A DNA stretch of 64,000 bases from JAGVSR01 sp963778225 (GTDB lineage: Bacteria > Pseudomonadota > Alphaproteobacteria > Rhizobiales > Hyphomicrobiaceae), in contig CAVZTR010000004.1 of the NCBI GenBank assembly GCA_963778225.1, positions 248,001 to 312,000 of the forward strand, read 5' to 3'. A model generated the notes under the pieces. The model was given only the letters and a program-made list of their open reading frames with translations. It had not been told where the DNA came from and ran no database searches. Position numbers and translations under genes: made by a program. This document shows positions 44,390-56,997 of the stretch, in pieces (positions within the stretch are counted from its first letter, which is position 1; the number at the start of each line of letters is the position of its first letter).

Positions 44390-46959
44390 CAGTCGCCACA
44401 CCGGTTGAGGTCAGAAGTGCGCGTACTGCGCCGCTGCCGCTGGTTTTTCGATTGGCGGCGCGTGAACTGCGCTCCGGCCTTTCAGGATTTTACGTGTTCA
44501 TCGCGTGCGTCGCGCTCGGCGTCATGGTTATCACTGGCGTGGGTGCGCTGTCGGATGCCTTGAAATCGGGCTTTGAGAAGCAGGGTGCGCTACTGCTAGG
44601 CGGCGACGTGACAGTGTCGCGGCCGCACACACGGGCGACCGTGGACGAGCGGCGTTGGATCGACGGCTTTGGCCGCTCCAGCGAAACGGCGACGATGCGG
44701 ACCATGGGCCGCACGATCAATGGCGAAGATCAGACGCTGATCGAATTGAAGGCCGTGGATGCGGCTTATCCGCTCGTCGGAGCCGTGACGCTGGAGACCG
44801 GTGAAGCGCTCGACGCGGCGCTCGCCCGTGGGGTGGTGGCCGACCCCATGTTGCTGGAACGGTTGAGTCTGAAAGCCGGCGATCGGCTGCGCATTGGCGA
44901 GGCGGAGTTTGATATCGCCGCGGTTCTGAAGACGGAACCCGATGGACTGGCCGATCGTGTGGCGTATGGACCGCGGGTTATCCTGACGCATGCGCAGATG
45001 GAGAAGACCGGACTGGTTCAACCCGGTGCGCTGATCCGCTGGAAATATGCGGTCATCTTCAACGAGAGTTCTGAGGCGATCGAGCCGCGACTGTTGTCGT
45101 TCCGTGAGCGCGTGAAGAAGGAGCTGCCGGAATCCGGCTTCACCGTCACCGACCGGCGGGACCCGTCGCCGCAGGTGACGAAGACACTCGAGCGATTGCG
45201 GCAGTTTCTGACGCTGCTCGGATTGACAGCGCTTGTGACGGGCGGTGTCGGTGTTGCGAACGCGGTGGCGACGTTCATCGACCGGCGGCGCAAGGTGATC
45301 GCAACGATGAAGAGCGTTGGCGCGACCGGTGGCACGGTGTTCGCCGTGTTTCTCGTGCAGGTGATGGCGATGGCGCTGGCCGGTGTCGCAATCGGCTTGG
45401 GGCTGGGGCTGTTTATTCCGCCCATTCTCACTCACCTCCTTGGATCCTATCTGCCGGTGGTGCCGGAGTTCGCGCTGTCGGCGCACAGCGTTGCGCTTGC
45501 GGTGGCCTACGGTCTGCTGGTGGCGCTGCTGTTTGCGCTGTGGCCACTAGGGCGGGCAGAGCAAGTGCGTGCAAGCGTGCTGTTTCGCGACGAAGTTGAT
45601 CCAAGTGATGCTTGGCCGGCGCCGCGTATTTTGGCGCTGATCGTGGCATCGGCTGTAGCGCTCGTGACGATCGCAGTATTGTCGTCGGACTCTCGGCTGA
45701 TCGCGTTCTATTTCGTCGGTGGGCTGGCGCTGGTGATCCTGCTGTTCTGGGGACTTGGTGGGCTTGTGACGCGGTTCGCGCGGCGCATGAAGCGGCCGCG
45801 TCGGCCTGAGCTGGCTCTGGCAATCGCGAATATCGGCGCGCCGGGCGGGTTGACGCGATCCGTTGTTCTGTCGCTCGGTGCTGGTTTGTCGTTGCTGGTC
45901 GCGGTGGCGCTGGCGGATTCATCGCTTGTGAATGAATTGGAGAGCCGGCTGCCGGCGACGTCGCCAGCGTATTTCGTCATCGATATCACGAAGAAGGATC
46001 AGCAAGCGTTTCGCGAGACCGTGCTGCGCGAAGTGCCGGGGGCCGAGATCGAAGATGCGCCGATGCTGCGCGGGCGCATGGTTGCCATCAAAGGCGTGCC
46101 CGTGGAGGAGATTAAGGCGCCACCGGAGGCTCAATGGGTTTTGAGCGGCGATCGCGGGTTGACGTATTCGGATCGCGTGCCCGCGGGATCGACTGTTGTC
46201 GAGGGCGAGTGGTGGAAGCCTGCGTATGCTGGCGAACCGCTTGTTTCCTTCGAGGCGGAGCTGGCGCGCAACCTTAATCTGAAGATCGGTGACAGCATTA
46301 CCGTGAACGTGCTCGGGCGGAACCTGACGGCGAAGGTGGCGAACCTGCGCGAGGTAAAGTGGGAGAGCCTGGCGCTCAACTTCGTGATGGTGTTTTCGCC
46401 GAACACTTTGGCAGGGGCGCCTCACAATCTGCTGGCAACGATCTCGCTGCCGGAGAGTGCCGGGACGGTTGAGGAGGTGCGGCTGGCGCGCGCGCTCGGC
46501 AAGGCTTTTCCGGCAGTCACCGCGATTCGCGTCAAGGAGGCCATCGAAGCCTTCAATAAGGTGTTCGAGAAGGTGATGGCGGCGGTGCGGGTGGCGGGGA
46601 GCGTCACACTACTGGCGGGTGCGCTTGTGCTGGCGGGCGCCATGGCGACGGCGCAGCGGCGGCGAATCCTGGAGGCGGTTATCCTGAGGGCGCTCGGGGC
46701 GACGCGGGCGCGGATCCTCGGGGCTCACGTGGCAGAGTATCTGCTGTTGGCCGTCGTTACGGCGCTGGCGGCGACGGTGCTGGGATCGATTGCGGCCTAC
46801 GCTGTGGTCACGGGGCTGATGGACCTCCCCTTCGCCTTTTCGTGGGGTGCTGTCGGTGGGGCCCTGCTGACGGCAGCGGCTTTGGTGCTTACGTTTGGAG
46901 CTTTGGGGACGTGGCGGGTGCTGAGCGCGCGGCCGGTGCCGTACCTCCGAAGCCAGTAA
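44386..46959 (+). CDS. ybbP: FtsX-family ABC permease YbbP
   Basis: 857 residues. One N-terminal helix (SGFYVFIACVALGVMVITGVG) is followed by a periplasmic MacB-type domain to about residue 265. Three helices (LLGLTALVTGGVGVANAVATFI...) carry the FtsX motif, then a second periplasmic domain and three more helices at the C terminus. With YbbA it forms an envelope export or lipid-handling unit; the link to tesA is conserved, substrate unknown. Confidence 0.93.
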   Translation: MTVATPVEVRSARTAPLPLVFRLAARELRSGLSGFYVFIACVALGVMVITGVGALSDALKSGFEKQGALLLGGDVTVSRPHTRATVDERRWIDGFGRSSETATMRTMGRTINGEDQTLIELKAVDAAYPLVGAVTLETGEALDAALARGVVADPMLLERLSLKAGDRLRIGEAEFDIAAVLKTEPDGLADRVAYGPRVILTHAQMEKTGLVQPGALIRWKYAVIFNESSEAIEPRLLSFRERVKKELPESGFTVTDRRDPSPQVTKTLERLRQFLTLLGLTALVTGGVGVANAVATFIDRRRKVIATMKSVGATGGTVFAVFLVQVMAMALAGVAIGLGLGLFIPPILTHLLGSYLPVVPEFALSAHSVALAVAYGLLVALLFALWPLGRAEQVRASVLFRDEVDPSDAWPAPRILALIVASAVALVTIAVLSSDSRLIAFYFVGGLALVILLFWGLGGLVTRFARRMKRPRRPELALAIANIGAPGGLTRSVVLSLGAGLSLLVAVALADSSLVNELESRLPATSPAYFVIDITKKDQQAFRETVLREVPGAEIEDAPMLRGRMVAIKGVPVEEIKAPPEAQWVLSGDRGLTYSDRVPAGSTVVEGEWWKPAYAGEPLVSFEAELARNLNLKIGDSITVNVLGRNLTAKVANLREVKWESLALNFVMVFSPNTLAGAPHNLLATISLPESAGTVEEVRLARALGKAFPAVTAIRVKEAIEAFNKVFEKVMAAVRVAGSVTLLAGALVLAGAMATAQRRRILEAVILRALGATRARILGAHVAEYLLLAVVTALAATVLGSIAAYAVVTGLMDLPFAFSWGAVGGALLTAAALVLTFGALGTWRVLSARPVPYLRSQ

Positions 46960-47121
46960 GCGGCAGCAAATCGCTGAATTATAAGTATTTGTCCTGAGTG
47001 CGATTTGTGCGTATTTGTGCGGTCTGGGGCGGGGGCGGGCTTGAAATAGCCTCGTGTTTCGCCAATATCTGCCGAGCGGCCCACAGGTGGGTCGCGTTAC
47101 CGGTTTCAAAGGGTCTGCCAG

Positions 47122-47856
47122 ATGGCACAGCTTGAAGATAGATACGCGCGGCCGGGTACGGTTGCCCGCAGGGGCGCCGAGGTCGATGCGGGACTGCGCG
47201 CTTACATGCTGCGCGTCTATAACTATATGTCTGCCGGCGTCGCACTGACGGGCGTCGTCGCTTACTTCACGGCGCAAACAGCCATGTCCAACCCCGCGGT
47301 TGCGCAGGCGCTGTATCAGTCGCCGTTGAAGTGGGTTGTTATGCTCGCTCCGCTGGCGTTCGTGATGTTCCTGTCGTTCCGGGTTTATAAGATGAGCCCG
47401 GCCGCTGCGCAGATCGCCTTCTGGGCGTTCGCGGCTGTGATGGGCGTATCGCTGTCGTCGATCTTCCTCGTGTTCACAGGCGCTTCCATCGCGCAGGTGT
47501 TCTTCGTGACGGCCGCGGCGTTCGCATCGTTGAGCGTCTATGGCTACACCACGCAGAAAGACCTCTCAGGTTGGGGTTCGTTCCTGATCATGGGCGTGGT
47601 CGGCATCATCCTCGCCGCGCTGGTCAACATCTTCCTGCAGTCGAGCGGGCTGATGTTTGCGATCAACGTGTTGGGCGTGCTGATCTTCGCAGGCCTCACG
47701 GCTTACGACACGCAGCAGATCAAGGACGGCTACTACCAGGTGCGCGGTGACTCGGCGATGATGGCCAAGAGCGCGATCATGGGTGCGTTGAGCCTTTACC
47801 TCGACTTCATCAACATGTTCACGTCGCTCCTGCAGCTCATGGGTAGCCGCGAGTAA
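47122..47856 (+). CDS. Bax inhibitor-1/YccA-family membrane protein
   Basis: A 244-residue protein with seven hydrophobic segments, starting after DAGLRAYMLRVYNYMSAGVALTGVVAYFTA. BI-1 marks are NPAVAQALYQSPLKWVVMLAPL, GLTAYDTQQIK (with the Asp pair of the C-terminal region) and FINMFTSLLQLMGSRE. These are probable proton-sensitive calcium or ion leak channels; some members interact with FtsH. A terminator follows directly. Confidence 0.93.
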   Translation: MAQLEDRYARPGTVARRGAEVDAGLRAYMLRVYNYMSAGVALTGVVAYFTAQTAMSNPAVAQALYQSPLKWVVMLAPLAFVMFLSFRVYKMSPAAAQIAFWAFAAVMGVSLSSIFLVFTGASIAQVFFVTAAAFASLSVYGYTTQKDLSGWGSFLIMGVVGIILAALVNIFLQSSGLMFAINVLGVLIFAGLTAYDTQQIKDGYYQVRGDSAMMAKSAIMGALSLYLDFINMFTSLLQLMGSRE

Positions 47857-47878
47857 CGGATCGAAAGACTGAAACGAG

Positions 47879-47910
47879 AAAGGCCCCGCCGGAAGGTGGG
47901 GCCTTTTTTG
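47879..47910 (+). terminator. Intrinsic terminator after the Bax-inhibitor-1 gene
   Basis: AGGCCCCGCC at 47881-47890 pairs with GGTGGGGCCT at 47895-47904 (one G-T), followed by TTTTT. Palindrome copy 3 follows immediately. Confidence 0.92.
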
Positions 47911-47911
47911 T

Positions 47912-47957
47912 TTGCGCCCGGCGACTCCGCTGCCGCAGAGCCGGCCGCCGGGCGCAA
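47912..47957. repeat. Compound intergenic palindrome, copy 3
   Basis: Perfect 11-bp outer arms TTGCGCCCGGC (47912-47922) and GCCGGGCGCAA (47947-47957) enclose a 24-bp core that starts GACTCC, ends GCCGGCC and has an inner stem CTCCGC/GCAGAG with one mismatch. Confidence 0.82.
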
Positions 47958-47982
47958 GATGGAGCTGTTCGGTAGGCGCGGG

Positions 47983-48384
47983 TTAGGGGACCACGCGCAT
48001 GCCTTTGTCGAGGACGGTGAGGACGCGGGCGAGGTCGTGGCCGCGCTTGAGGATCAAGCCGGTCGTGGTGACGACGCTATAGGCGCCCTGCTTGCGCGCG
48101 AGCTTCAGATTCTTCTCGATGCGATAGAGGGGGAATTCGGTGGCACGGCGGAAGACACTGAAAATGGCTTTGTCGCGCGTCATGTCGAGAGCGTAGTCGC
48201 GCCATTCGCCGGCGGCGACCTTGCGGCCGTACACAGCCATGATCGCGGAGAGTTCCTGACGGTTGAATGCAGTGATGTTGCCGGTCTCATGGGCGCCCCC
48301 GGCATCGGGACGCTGCCGGGAGCTTGTCGCTCGCGGCGTGAACTGTATGGGCTCGATATCGCTCAAGGGCGCCTCCCGGTTCAC
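47983..48384 (-). CDS. DUF2794 protein
   Basis: 133 residues. The N-terminal 40 are polar; the conserved part is FNRQELSAIMAVYGRKVAAGEWRDYALDMTRDKAIFSVFRRATEFPLYRIEKNLKLARKQGAYSVVTTTGLILKRGHDL, typical of the alphaproteobacterial DUF2794 family. There is no signal peptide and no known function. It is convergent with the BI-1 gene. Confidence 0.85.
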   Translation of the reverse strand: MNREAPLSDIEPIQFTPRATSSRQRPDAGGAHETGNITAFNRQELSAIMAVYGRKVAAGEWRDYALDMTRDKAIFSVFRRATEFPLYRIEKNLKLARKQGAYSVVTTTGLILKRGHDLARVLTVLDKGMRVVP

Positions 48385-48749
48385 AAGAGTGACATGATCG
48401 GCAAGGTCGTCGCCGTTGGCAAGGGGTGAAGATTTGGTGCGGGTGCGGAAAGCGCGGCCAAGCTTACGGAAATTTCAGGCCCGCGTTCGCAAAGAGGCCC
48501 AATTCGGGACTAAACCGACGCCGCATTGGGTGGGCATAGTCGTAGTCGTTGCCTTCGGGGCTGGTCACATACACCCGCCGCCTCAGCGCCCTAGCCCCCA
48601 GCTCGTGGGCGGAGGGGTGGCCGGTCCCACGGTAGCTCTCCCAAGTGTCCTATCCCTGCAGAGGGCCGGCTCCCCCCAGCCGGCCCTCGACGCTTTCGGG
48701 CGCGCCTCTATATGGTAGGCGCACGCCAACACCAGGACACCCCCACTCC
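48385..48749. other. Gap between DUF2794 and M3 peptidase genes
   Basis: 365 bp between divergent genes, so it must hold both promoters. No credible gene is seen. A perfect 11-bp hairpin, GAGGGCCGGCT at 48661-48671 with AGCCGGCCCTC at 48678-48688 around six C, lies 62 bp before the peptidase start and could act in its leader. Confidence 0.6.
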
Positions 48750-50819
48750 ATGAGCAAGACCGCAACCAAGGCGAAAGCCGCCTCTTCCAATCCGTTCCAG
48801 ACGACGTGGCGGACGCCGCATGGGCTGCCGCCGTTCGCGAAGATATCCCCGGAGCATTATTGGCCCGCGTTCAAGCAGGCGCTGGCCGAGCACAAGGCTG
48901 AGATCGCGGCGATCGGGGCCAACGAGAAGAAGCCGTCGTTCCAGAACACGATCGTCGCGCTGGAGAAGAGCGGCGACGCGCTGAACAAGGTGGCGGACGT
49001 GTTCTTCAACCTGTCGAGTTCGGACACGAGCCCGGCCTTGCAGGAGATCGAGCGCAAGCTGGCGCCGGTGCTGGCGCAGCATTCGAACACGATCCAGCTC
49101 GACCAGAAGCTGTTCCGGCGGATCGAGGATCTCTACGAGCGGCGGGAGAAGCTGAAGCTCGACGACGAGCAGGCGCGGTTGCTGGAGCGGACCTACACGA
49201 CGTTCGTGCGCGCGGGTGCACGGTTGTCAGCAAAGGCGCGCAAGCGGGTGGCGGAGATCAACACGCGGCTTGCAGAACTCGTCACGCAGTTTCGGGCAGA
49301 ACGTGCTGGCGGACGAGCAGTCGTGGCGGCTGGCGCTGGAGGGCGAGGCCGATCTGGCGGGACTGCCGCAGGGCGTGCGCGATGCGGCGGCGCGGACGGC
49401 GGCGGATCTGAAACTGCCGGCGAGCCATGTGATCACGCTGTCGCGGTCGAGCGTGGAGCCGTTCCTGCAATTCTCAGCCCGGCGGGATCTGCGCGAGGAA
49501 GCGTTCAAGGCGTGGATCCGGCGCGGGGAGAACGGCGGCAAGACGGACAACCGCAAGATCGTGGCCGAGATCGTGAAGCTGCGCGCGGAACTGGCGAAGC
49601 TGATGGGCTATCGCACGTTCGCCGAATACAGCCTCGACGACACGATGGCGAAGACGCCGGATGCGGTGCGCGGGCTTCTCAATCAGGTGTGGTCGGCGGC
49701 GGTGGAGCGCGTCGGCGAGGAGCGCGAGGCGCTGACGGCGCTGGCGCGCAAGGAGGGCGGCAACTACGACCTCGAGGCGTGGGACTGGCGGTATCTCGGC
49801 GGAGAAAGAGCGCAAGGCGCGCTACGATCTCGATGAGAGCGAGGTGCGGCCGTATCTTCAGCTGGAGAACATGATCGACGCGGCGTTCGATACGGCGTCG
49901 CGGCTGTTCGGGCTGAAGTTCAAGGAGCTGAAGGACGCGCCGCGCTACCATCCGGATGTGCGCGTGTGGGAGGTGACGACGAAGGCGGGCGAGCCGGTCG
50001 GCGTGTTCCTCGGGGATTATTATGCGCGGCCGTCGAAGCGGTCGGGCGCGTGGATGTCGAGCTTCCGGGCGCAGCACAAGCTGGGCAAGGGCTCGAAGCC
50101 GGTGATCGTGAACGTGCTCAACTTCGCGCGCGGGGCGGAGGGGCAGCCGACGCTGCTCTCCATCGACGATGCGCGGACGCTGTTTCACGAGTTCGGGCAC
50201 GGGCTGCACGGACTGCTGTCGGACGTGACCTATCCGACGCTGTCGGGCACGAACGTGACGCGCGATTTCGTGGAGCTGCCGTCGCAGCTTTACGAGCACT
50301 GGCTGACGCGGCCGGAGGTGCTCAAGAAATTCGCGACGCATCACAAGACCGGCAAGCCGATGCCGGACAACCTGATCAAGCGCATTCAGGCGTCGCGGAC
50401 GTTCAATCAGGGGTTCGCGACGGCGGAGTATGTGGCGTCGGCGCTGGTGGACATGGACCTGCACGCGCTGGAGGCGGCGGACGGGCTGGACGTTGGCGAT
50501 TTCGAGAAGACGACGCTGTCACGGCTTGGGCATGCCGCGCGAAGTGGTGATGCGGCATCGCATTCCGCACTTCCAGCACATCATGGGCGGGTATGCGGCG
50601 GGGTATTACAGCTACCTGTGGTCGGAGGTGATGGACGCGGATGCGTTCGCGGCCTTCGAGGAGGCGGGCGACATCTACGACCGCAAGACGGCGGCGCGGC
50701 TCAAGCAGCACGTGTACTCGGCCGGCAACCGGCGCGATCCGCTGGAGGCGTATGTCGCCTTCCGCGGCCGGCCGCCGAAGGTGGAGAGCTTGCTCAGGAA
50801 GCGGGGGTTTGGGGGGTGA
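48750..50819 (+). pseudogene. M3-family oligopeptidase, broken by three frameshifts
   Basis: Reading from ATG 48750 gives NPFQTTWRTPHGLPPFAKISPEHYWPAF and on to ITRLAEL-type sequence. One extra base is needed near 49288 (then FGQNVLADEQSWRLALEGE), another near 49798 (AEKERKARYDLDESEVRPYLQLENMI) and a third near 50535 (MPREVVMRHRIPHFQHIMGGYAAGYYSYLWSEV). The zinc motif LFHEFGHGLHG is intact. The repaired product would be about 689 residues, a normal size for oligopeptidase A/Dcp enzymes that degrade peptides in the cytosol. All three shifts are single insertions, so either real decay or sequence error is possible. Confidence 0.85.
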
Positions 50820-51811
50820 GTGAAAACTGAAATAGATGCAGGGCGACTGAAGAAGGACTTTGTAGCAGCTCGCGATCATAGGCCTTAGTCTGACTCCTGA
50901 CAATTTGTCTGAGCATCGTGATGCGACAATCGGGTTCAACTTTCGGGCAGCAGGATCAGAAGGCAACGATCTGCAGACTGTCGACCGTGGCGGTTGCTCG
51001 CCGCAGAGGGCCAGATGCAAGCTGCTTCGAGCGGCCGTAGTGGTAGCGGGATTCGTCGGCCGTGGCTGCTAGTCGAGCTTATGGTTCACGCCGTGCCGCG
51101 ACTCATTGGAGGCGCAGGCAATCATCTGACGCAGTCGCGTTCAGCTCGCGGTCTGCCATGATGGCGAGTCGAAGGTCCAGTCGACAGATCTAAGTGGGCA
51201 AGCGCAGATCGACTCGAGTTCTAATGAGCCCATCGCATGACAGTGAGCCGAGTTTGGCGTTGGAAACTGATTTCAGCCCAGAGCCACGATACTGGCTTTT
51301 GACGATTTGCGTATTCGGCAATCAGGGCGAACGCTAGTGCAATTCGATCATGCTGCGAGCAAAGCATAGATGAGTTGCTGCCTACGGGCTGCACGTCTGC
51401 CGTCGACGTGACGCATACCGCACAAGTCGCCTTCGGATGATCGATCATTGAATCAGCCATGCTAGCGAGAGCGATGGCTTCTGCACTGATGTGCGCACGC
51501 TATCAATGCTATGTAGTACCAGGTTGACAAGCCGTCAACGCAGTACGATTGCTGAGCTCTGCATTGTGGCTTCAGAACGACATCGCGCATAGAGTCTGCT
51601 GCGCCCACGACGAACGCGCTTCTGGCTAGACTGCACGGCTAGCGGGCATCTCTGCAGTCTACAACTGCTCGCGCTCAGACATGCAAGCTGACATGAACCT
51701 CAGCCTCAGGTCGAGTTGCGCGTTCACGCTGCAAGTCACAGATAACGTGGCGTGAGGATATGATCCTCACGCCCGTTTGTTTGTGCCGATGATGCGTGCC
51801 GCTCGCACGCC
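50820..51811. other. Gene-free, lower-G+C island 2
   Basis: 992 bp between the convergent M3 peptidase remnant and acnA. No credible ORF in any frame; the longest chance ORF is 79 codons at 51221-51460. G+C is near half on sampled lines. CTAG occurs five times (51069, 51334, 51462, 51626, 51639). It resembles island 1 in composition and position. A strong hairpin is found at 51749-51773; nothing else was recognised. Confidence 0.6.
51749..51783 (+). terminator. Hairpin with T-rich tail in island 2
   Basis: GGCGTGAGGAT at 51749-51759 pairs perfectly with ATCCTCACGCC at 51763-51773 around ATG, and CGTTTGTTTG follows on the plus strand. The tail suits plus-strand transcription out of the island better than acnA, which runs the other way. 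Confidence 0.6.
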
Positions 51812-54529
<2,718 letters not shown>

Positions 54530-54844
54530 TGCAGGTCTCCTCGGGAGCTTGGACGGTGAAAAGGTCTCGCGGCGCGGCGGGTGCCGATACGGCTCATGGT
54601 GCGCTGCGCACAGGGGGCGCGATGGTCCGCACGGCCGTTCTGTTTTTGCGCTGGCGAAATCATGGGCAAGCCTTTTATATAGGCGCAAATCGGAGAGAAC
54701 TAGCCACCGCGCGAGTGTGATTTTGCGGCAATCCGCCTCTCTTTTGTGCGCGTGGCGACACCCCTGCGGGGCGCCGGCCGCCGCGCGGGAAGTAATTTGG
54801 ATGCGCGCGGGCCGACCGTCGCGCGTGAGATGGAATAATCCCTC
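54530..54844. promoter_or_regulatory. Gap between divergent acnA and ccmA
   Basis: 315 bp that must carry the promoters of both genes. It holds palindrome copy 4. No other gene or recognisable operator was seen. Confidence 0.5.
54748..54788. repeat. Compound intergenic palindrome, copy 4
   Basis: Outer arms GCGCGTGGC (54748-54756) and GCCGCGCG (54780-54787, with G-T pairing) enclose a core that starts GACACC, ends GCCGGCC and has the inner stem CACCCC/GGGGCG. Confidence 0.75.
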
Positions 54845-55462
54845 GTGCGCTTGGCAGTTGAAAATCTCGTCGTGGATCGCGGCGCGCGGCGCATCGTGGA
54901 CGGCTTGTCGTTCGCGGTGGAGGCGGGCGAGGCGCTGGTGCTCGTCGGGCCGAACGGTGCTGGCAAGACGACGGTGATCCGTACCGTTGCCGGATTGATT
55001 GGAGCCGCGGGTGGGACGATTGCGTTGGAAGGCGGGGATGCGGAGAAGGAGCTTCCCGCGCAGGCGCATTACATCGGACATCTCAATGCGCTGAAGCCGT
55101 CGCTGACGGTGGAAGAGAATTTGCGCTTCTGGGCGGAGTATCTGGGCGCGGGGACGCAGGCGTCGATCGATGATGCGCTCGTGGCGTTCGATCTGGAGCC
55201 GCTGGCGGCGATTCCGGCGGGATATTTGTCGGCGGGGCAGAAGCGGCGGGCGTGTCTGGCGCGGTTGATCGCGACGCCGCGGCCGCTGTGGCTGCTCGAT
55301 GAGCCGACGGTGTCGCTCGATGCGGCGTCGGTGAAGCTGCTGGCGACGTGCGTGGGGCAGCATCTCGCGGGTGGCGGATTGGTGCTGGCGGCGACGCATA
55401 TTCCGCTGGGGCTGGCGTCGGAACGGCGTTTGGAGATCGGCGTGCGGAGTGCCGCCGCATGA
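54845..55462 (+). CDS. ccmA: Heme exporter ATP-binding protein CcmA
   Basis: A 205-residue ABC ATPase. Walker A is VGPNGAGKTTVIRTVAG, the signature is YLSAGQKRRACLARLI and Walker B is LWLLDEPTVSLD. The YIGHLNALKPSLTVEENLRFW stretch is typical of CcmA. It powers CcmBCD release of heme-loaded CcmE in cytochrome c maturation. GTG start; ATGA overlap with ccmB. Confidence 0.95.
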   Translation: MRLAVENLVVDRGARRIVDGLSFAVEAGEALVLVGPNGAGKTTVIRTVAGLIGAAGGTIALEGGDAEKELPAQAHYIGHLNALKPSLTVEENLRFWAEYLGAGTQASIDDALVAFDLEPLAAIPAGYLSAGQKRRACLARLIATPRPLWLLDEPTVSLDAASVKLLATCVGQHLAGGGLVLAATHIPLGLASERRLEIGVRSAAA

Positions 55463-56127
55463 GCGCATTCTGGACGCTGTTGAAGCGGGATTTGCTGCTG
55501 CAGGTGCGCGAGGGCGGGGCCGTGGGGACGGCGCTCGGATTTTATCTCGTCGTCGTGACGATGATGCCGCTGGGGCTTGGGCCGGATTTGAATTTGCTGT
55601 CGCGGATTGCGCCGGGGGTTTTGTGGATCGCGCTGCTGCTGTCGGCGCTGCTGTCGCTGCCGCGTATCTTCGAGGCGGATGACGAGGACGGGTCGCTGGA
55701 GGTGATCGCGACGGGCGATCTGCCGCTCGAACTCGCCACGGCCGCAAAGGCGCTGGCGCACTGGATCTCGACGGGAATTCCGCTGGCGTTGCTGGCGCCG
55801 GTTCTGGGGTTGCTGCTCAACCTTGAGCTGAGCGCCTATCCGGTGCTGGTGGCCACCATGCTGGCTGGGACGCCGGCGATCAGCTTTCTGGGTGCGGTGG
55901 GGGCTGCGTTGACGCTCCGAGTGCGGCGTGGTGGGCTGCTGCTCGCGTTGCTTGTTCTCCCGCTCTACATTCCAACGCTCATCTTCGGGATTGCTGCGAT
56001 TTCGGCGGCCACGGGTGGTCCGTCGGGGTTTCAGGCGTCGTTTCTCATTCTGTCGGCGATTTCGCTGTTTTCGCTCGTTCTCGGCCCGGTGGCCGCGGCG
56101 GCGGCGATCCGCTTCCAGACACAATGA
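55459..56127 (+). CDS. ccmB: Heme exporter membrane protein CcmB
   Basis: 222 residues with six hydrophobic segments. The start FWTLLKRDLLLQVREGGAVGTALGFYLVVVTMMPLGLGPD is the CcmB signature, followed by LLSLPRIFEADDEDGSLEVI. It forms the channel with CcmA. Overlaps ccmA by four bases. Confidence 0.95.
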   Translation: MSAFWTLLKRDLLLQVREGGAVGTALGFYLVVVTMMPLGLGPDLNLLSRIAPGVLWIALLLSALLSLPRIFEADDEDGSLEVIATGDLPLELATAAKALAHWISTGIPLALLAPVLGLLLNLELSAYPVLVATMLAGTPAISFLGAVGAALTLRVRRGGLLLALLVLPLYIPTLIFGIAAISAATGGPSGFQASFLILSAISLFSLVLGPVAAAAAIRFQTQ

Positions 56128-56204
56128 CCCGTTAGCCACCACGTTAGCCATCTGGTCCGGCGCCGCCGTTGCGCGCGGGGCTTGAAACCCTTAGATCAGC
56201 GCCA

Positions 56205-56993
56205 ATGACCCCAACAGACGTGACATCGCAGCAATCACTGACGCAGAGGCTCGCGAACCCAACACGGTTCATGCAGCTGTCGGGCACGCTGATGCCGTGG
56301 GTCGCTGGAGCGGCAGCGGCGCTGATCCTCTATGCGCTCTACCTCGCGTTTTTCGTCGCGCCGGAAGATTATCAGCAGGGTCAGACGGTCAAGATCATGT
56401 TCATCCATGTGCCGGCCGCCTGGCTGGCCATGATGGGTTATGCGCTGATTGCGATTTCGAGCTTCGGGTACCTCGTGTTCCGGCATCCGCTGGCGGACGT
56501 GTCGGCGAAGGCTGCGGCGCCGATCGGAGCGGCGTTCACGTTTTTGGCGCTGGCGACGGGGTCGCTTTGGGGCAAGCCGATGTGGGGCACCTACTGGGTG
56601 TGGGATGCGCGGCTGACGTCGATGCTGATCCTGCTGTTTTTATATTTCGGACTGATGGCGCTGCGCTCGGCCGTCGAGGATGAGGCGCTGGCGGGCAAGC
56701 TCTGCGCCGTGCTGGGGCTCGTCGGCGTCACGATCTTGCCGATCATCAAGTTCTCGGTCGATTGGTGGAACACGCTGCATCAGCCGGCGAGCGTGATCCG
56801 CATGGATGGACCGACGATCCATCCGGATCTGCTGTGGCCGCTGCTGGTGAGCGCGATCGGGTTTTCCCTGCTGTTCTTTGCGCTGCATGCGAAGGGCATG
56901 CGAAATGAGATCCTGCGCCGGCGGTTGCGTTCGCTGACAATGGCGGAAGTGGATCGTGCGCGCGGTGCGTCCGCAGCTGCGGCGGCGGAGTGA
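56205..56993 (+). CDS. ccmC: Heme exporter/delivery protein CcmC
   Basis: 262 residues with six helices. The tryptophan-rich heme-handling loop is GSLWGKPMWGTYWVWDARLTSMLILLFLYFGLMAL, and the flanking His are in FIHVPAAW and WWNTLHQP. It loads heme on CcmE. ATG 56205 is taken; the frame is open from 56169. Confidence 0.96.
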   Translation: MTPTDVTSQQSLTQRLANPTRFMQLSGTLMPWVAGAAAALILYALYLAFFVAPEDYQQGQTVKIMFIHVPAAWLAMMGYALIAISSFGYLVFRHPLADVSAKAAAPIGAAFTFLALATGSLWGKPMWGTYWVWDARLTSMLILLFLYFGLMALRSAVEDEALAGKLCAVLGLVGVTILPIIKFSVDWWNTLHQPASVIRMDGPTIHPDLLWPLLVSAIGFSLLFFALHAKGMRNEILRRRLRSLTMAEVDRARGASAAAAAE

Positions 56994-56997
56994 AGCA

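Noticed and set aside
48416..48718. 100-codon plus-strand ORF before the M3 peptidase
   Set aside because: Pro/Gly-rich without family features; it covers the likely promoter gap and the 48661 hairpin.
51221..51460. 79-codon minus-strand ORF in island 2
   Set aside because: No motif, no start context, flanked by stops in all frames; kept as non-coding.
54530..55747. Upstream extension of the acnA frame and of the ialB frame (to 40365)
   Set aside because: Arg/Pro-rich translation, overlap with ccmA/ccmB or trmH and qor genes, and good internal starts for the real genes.
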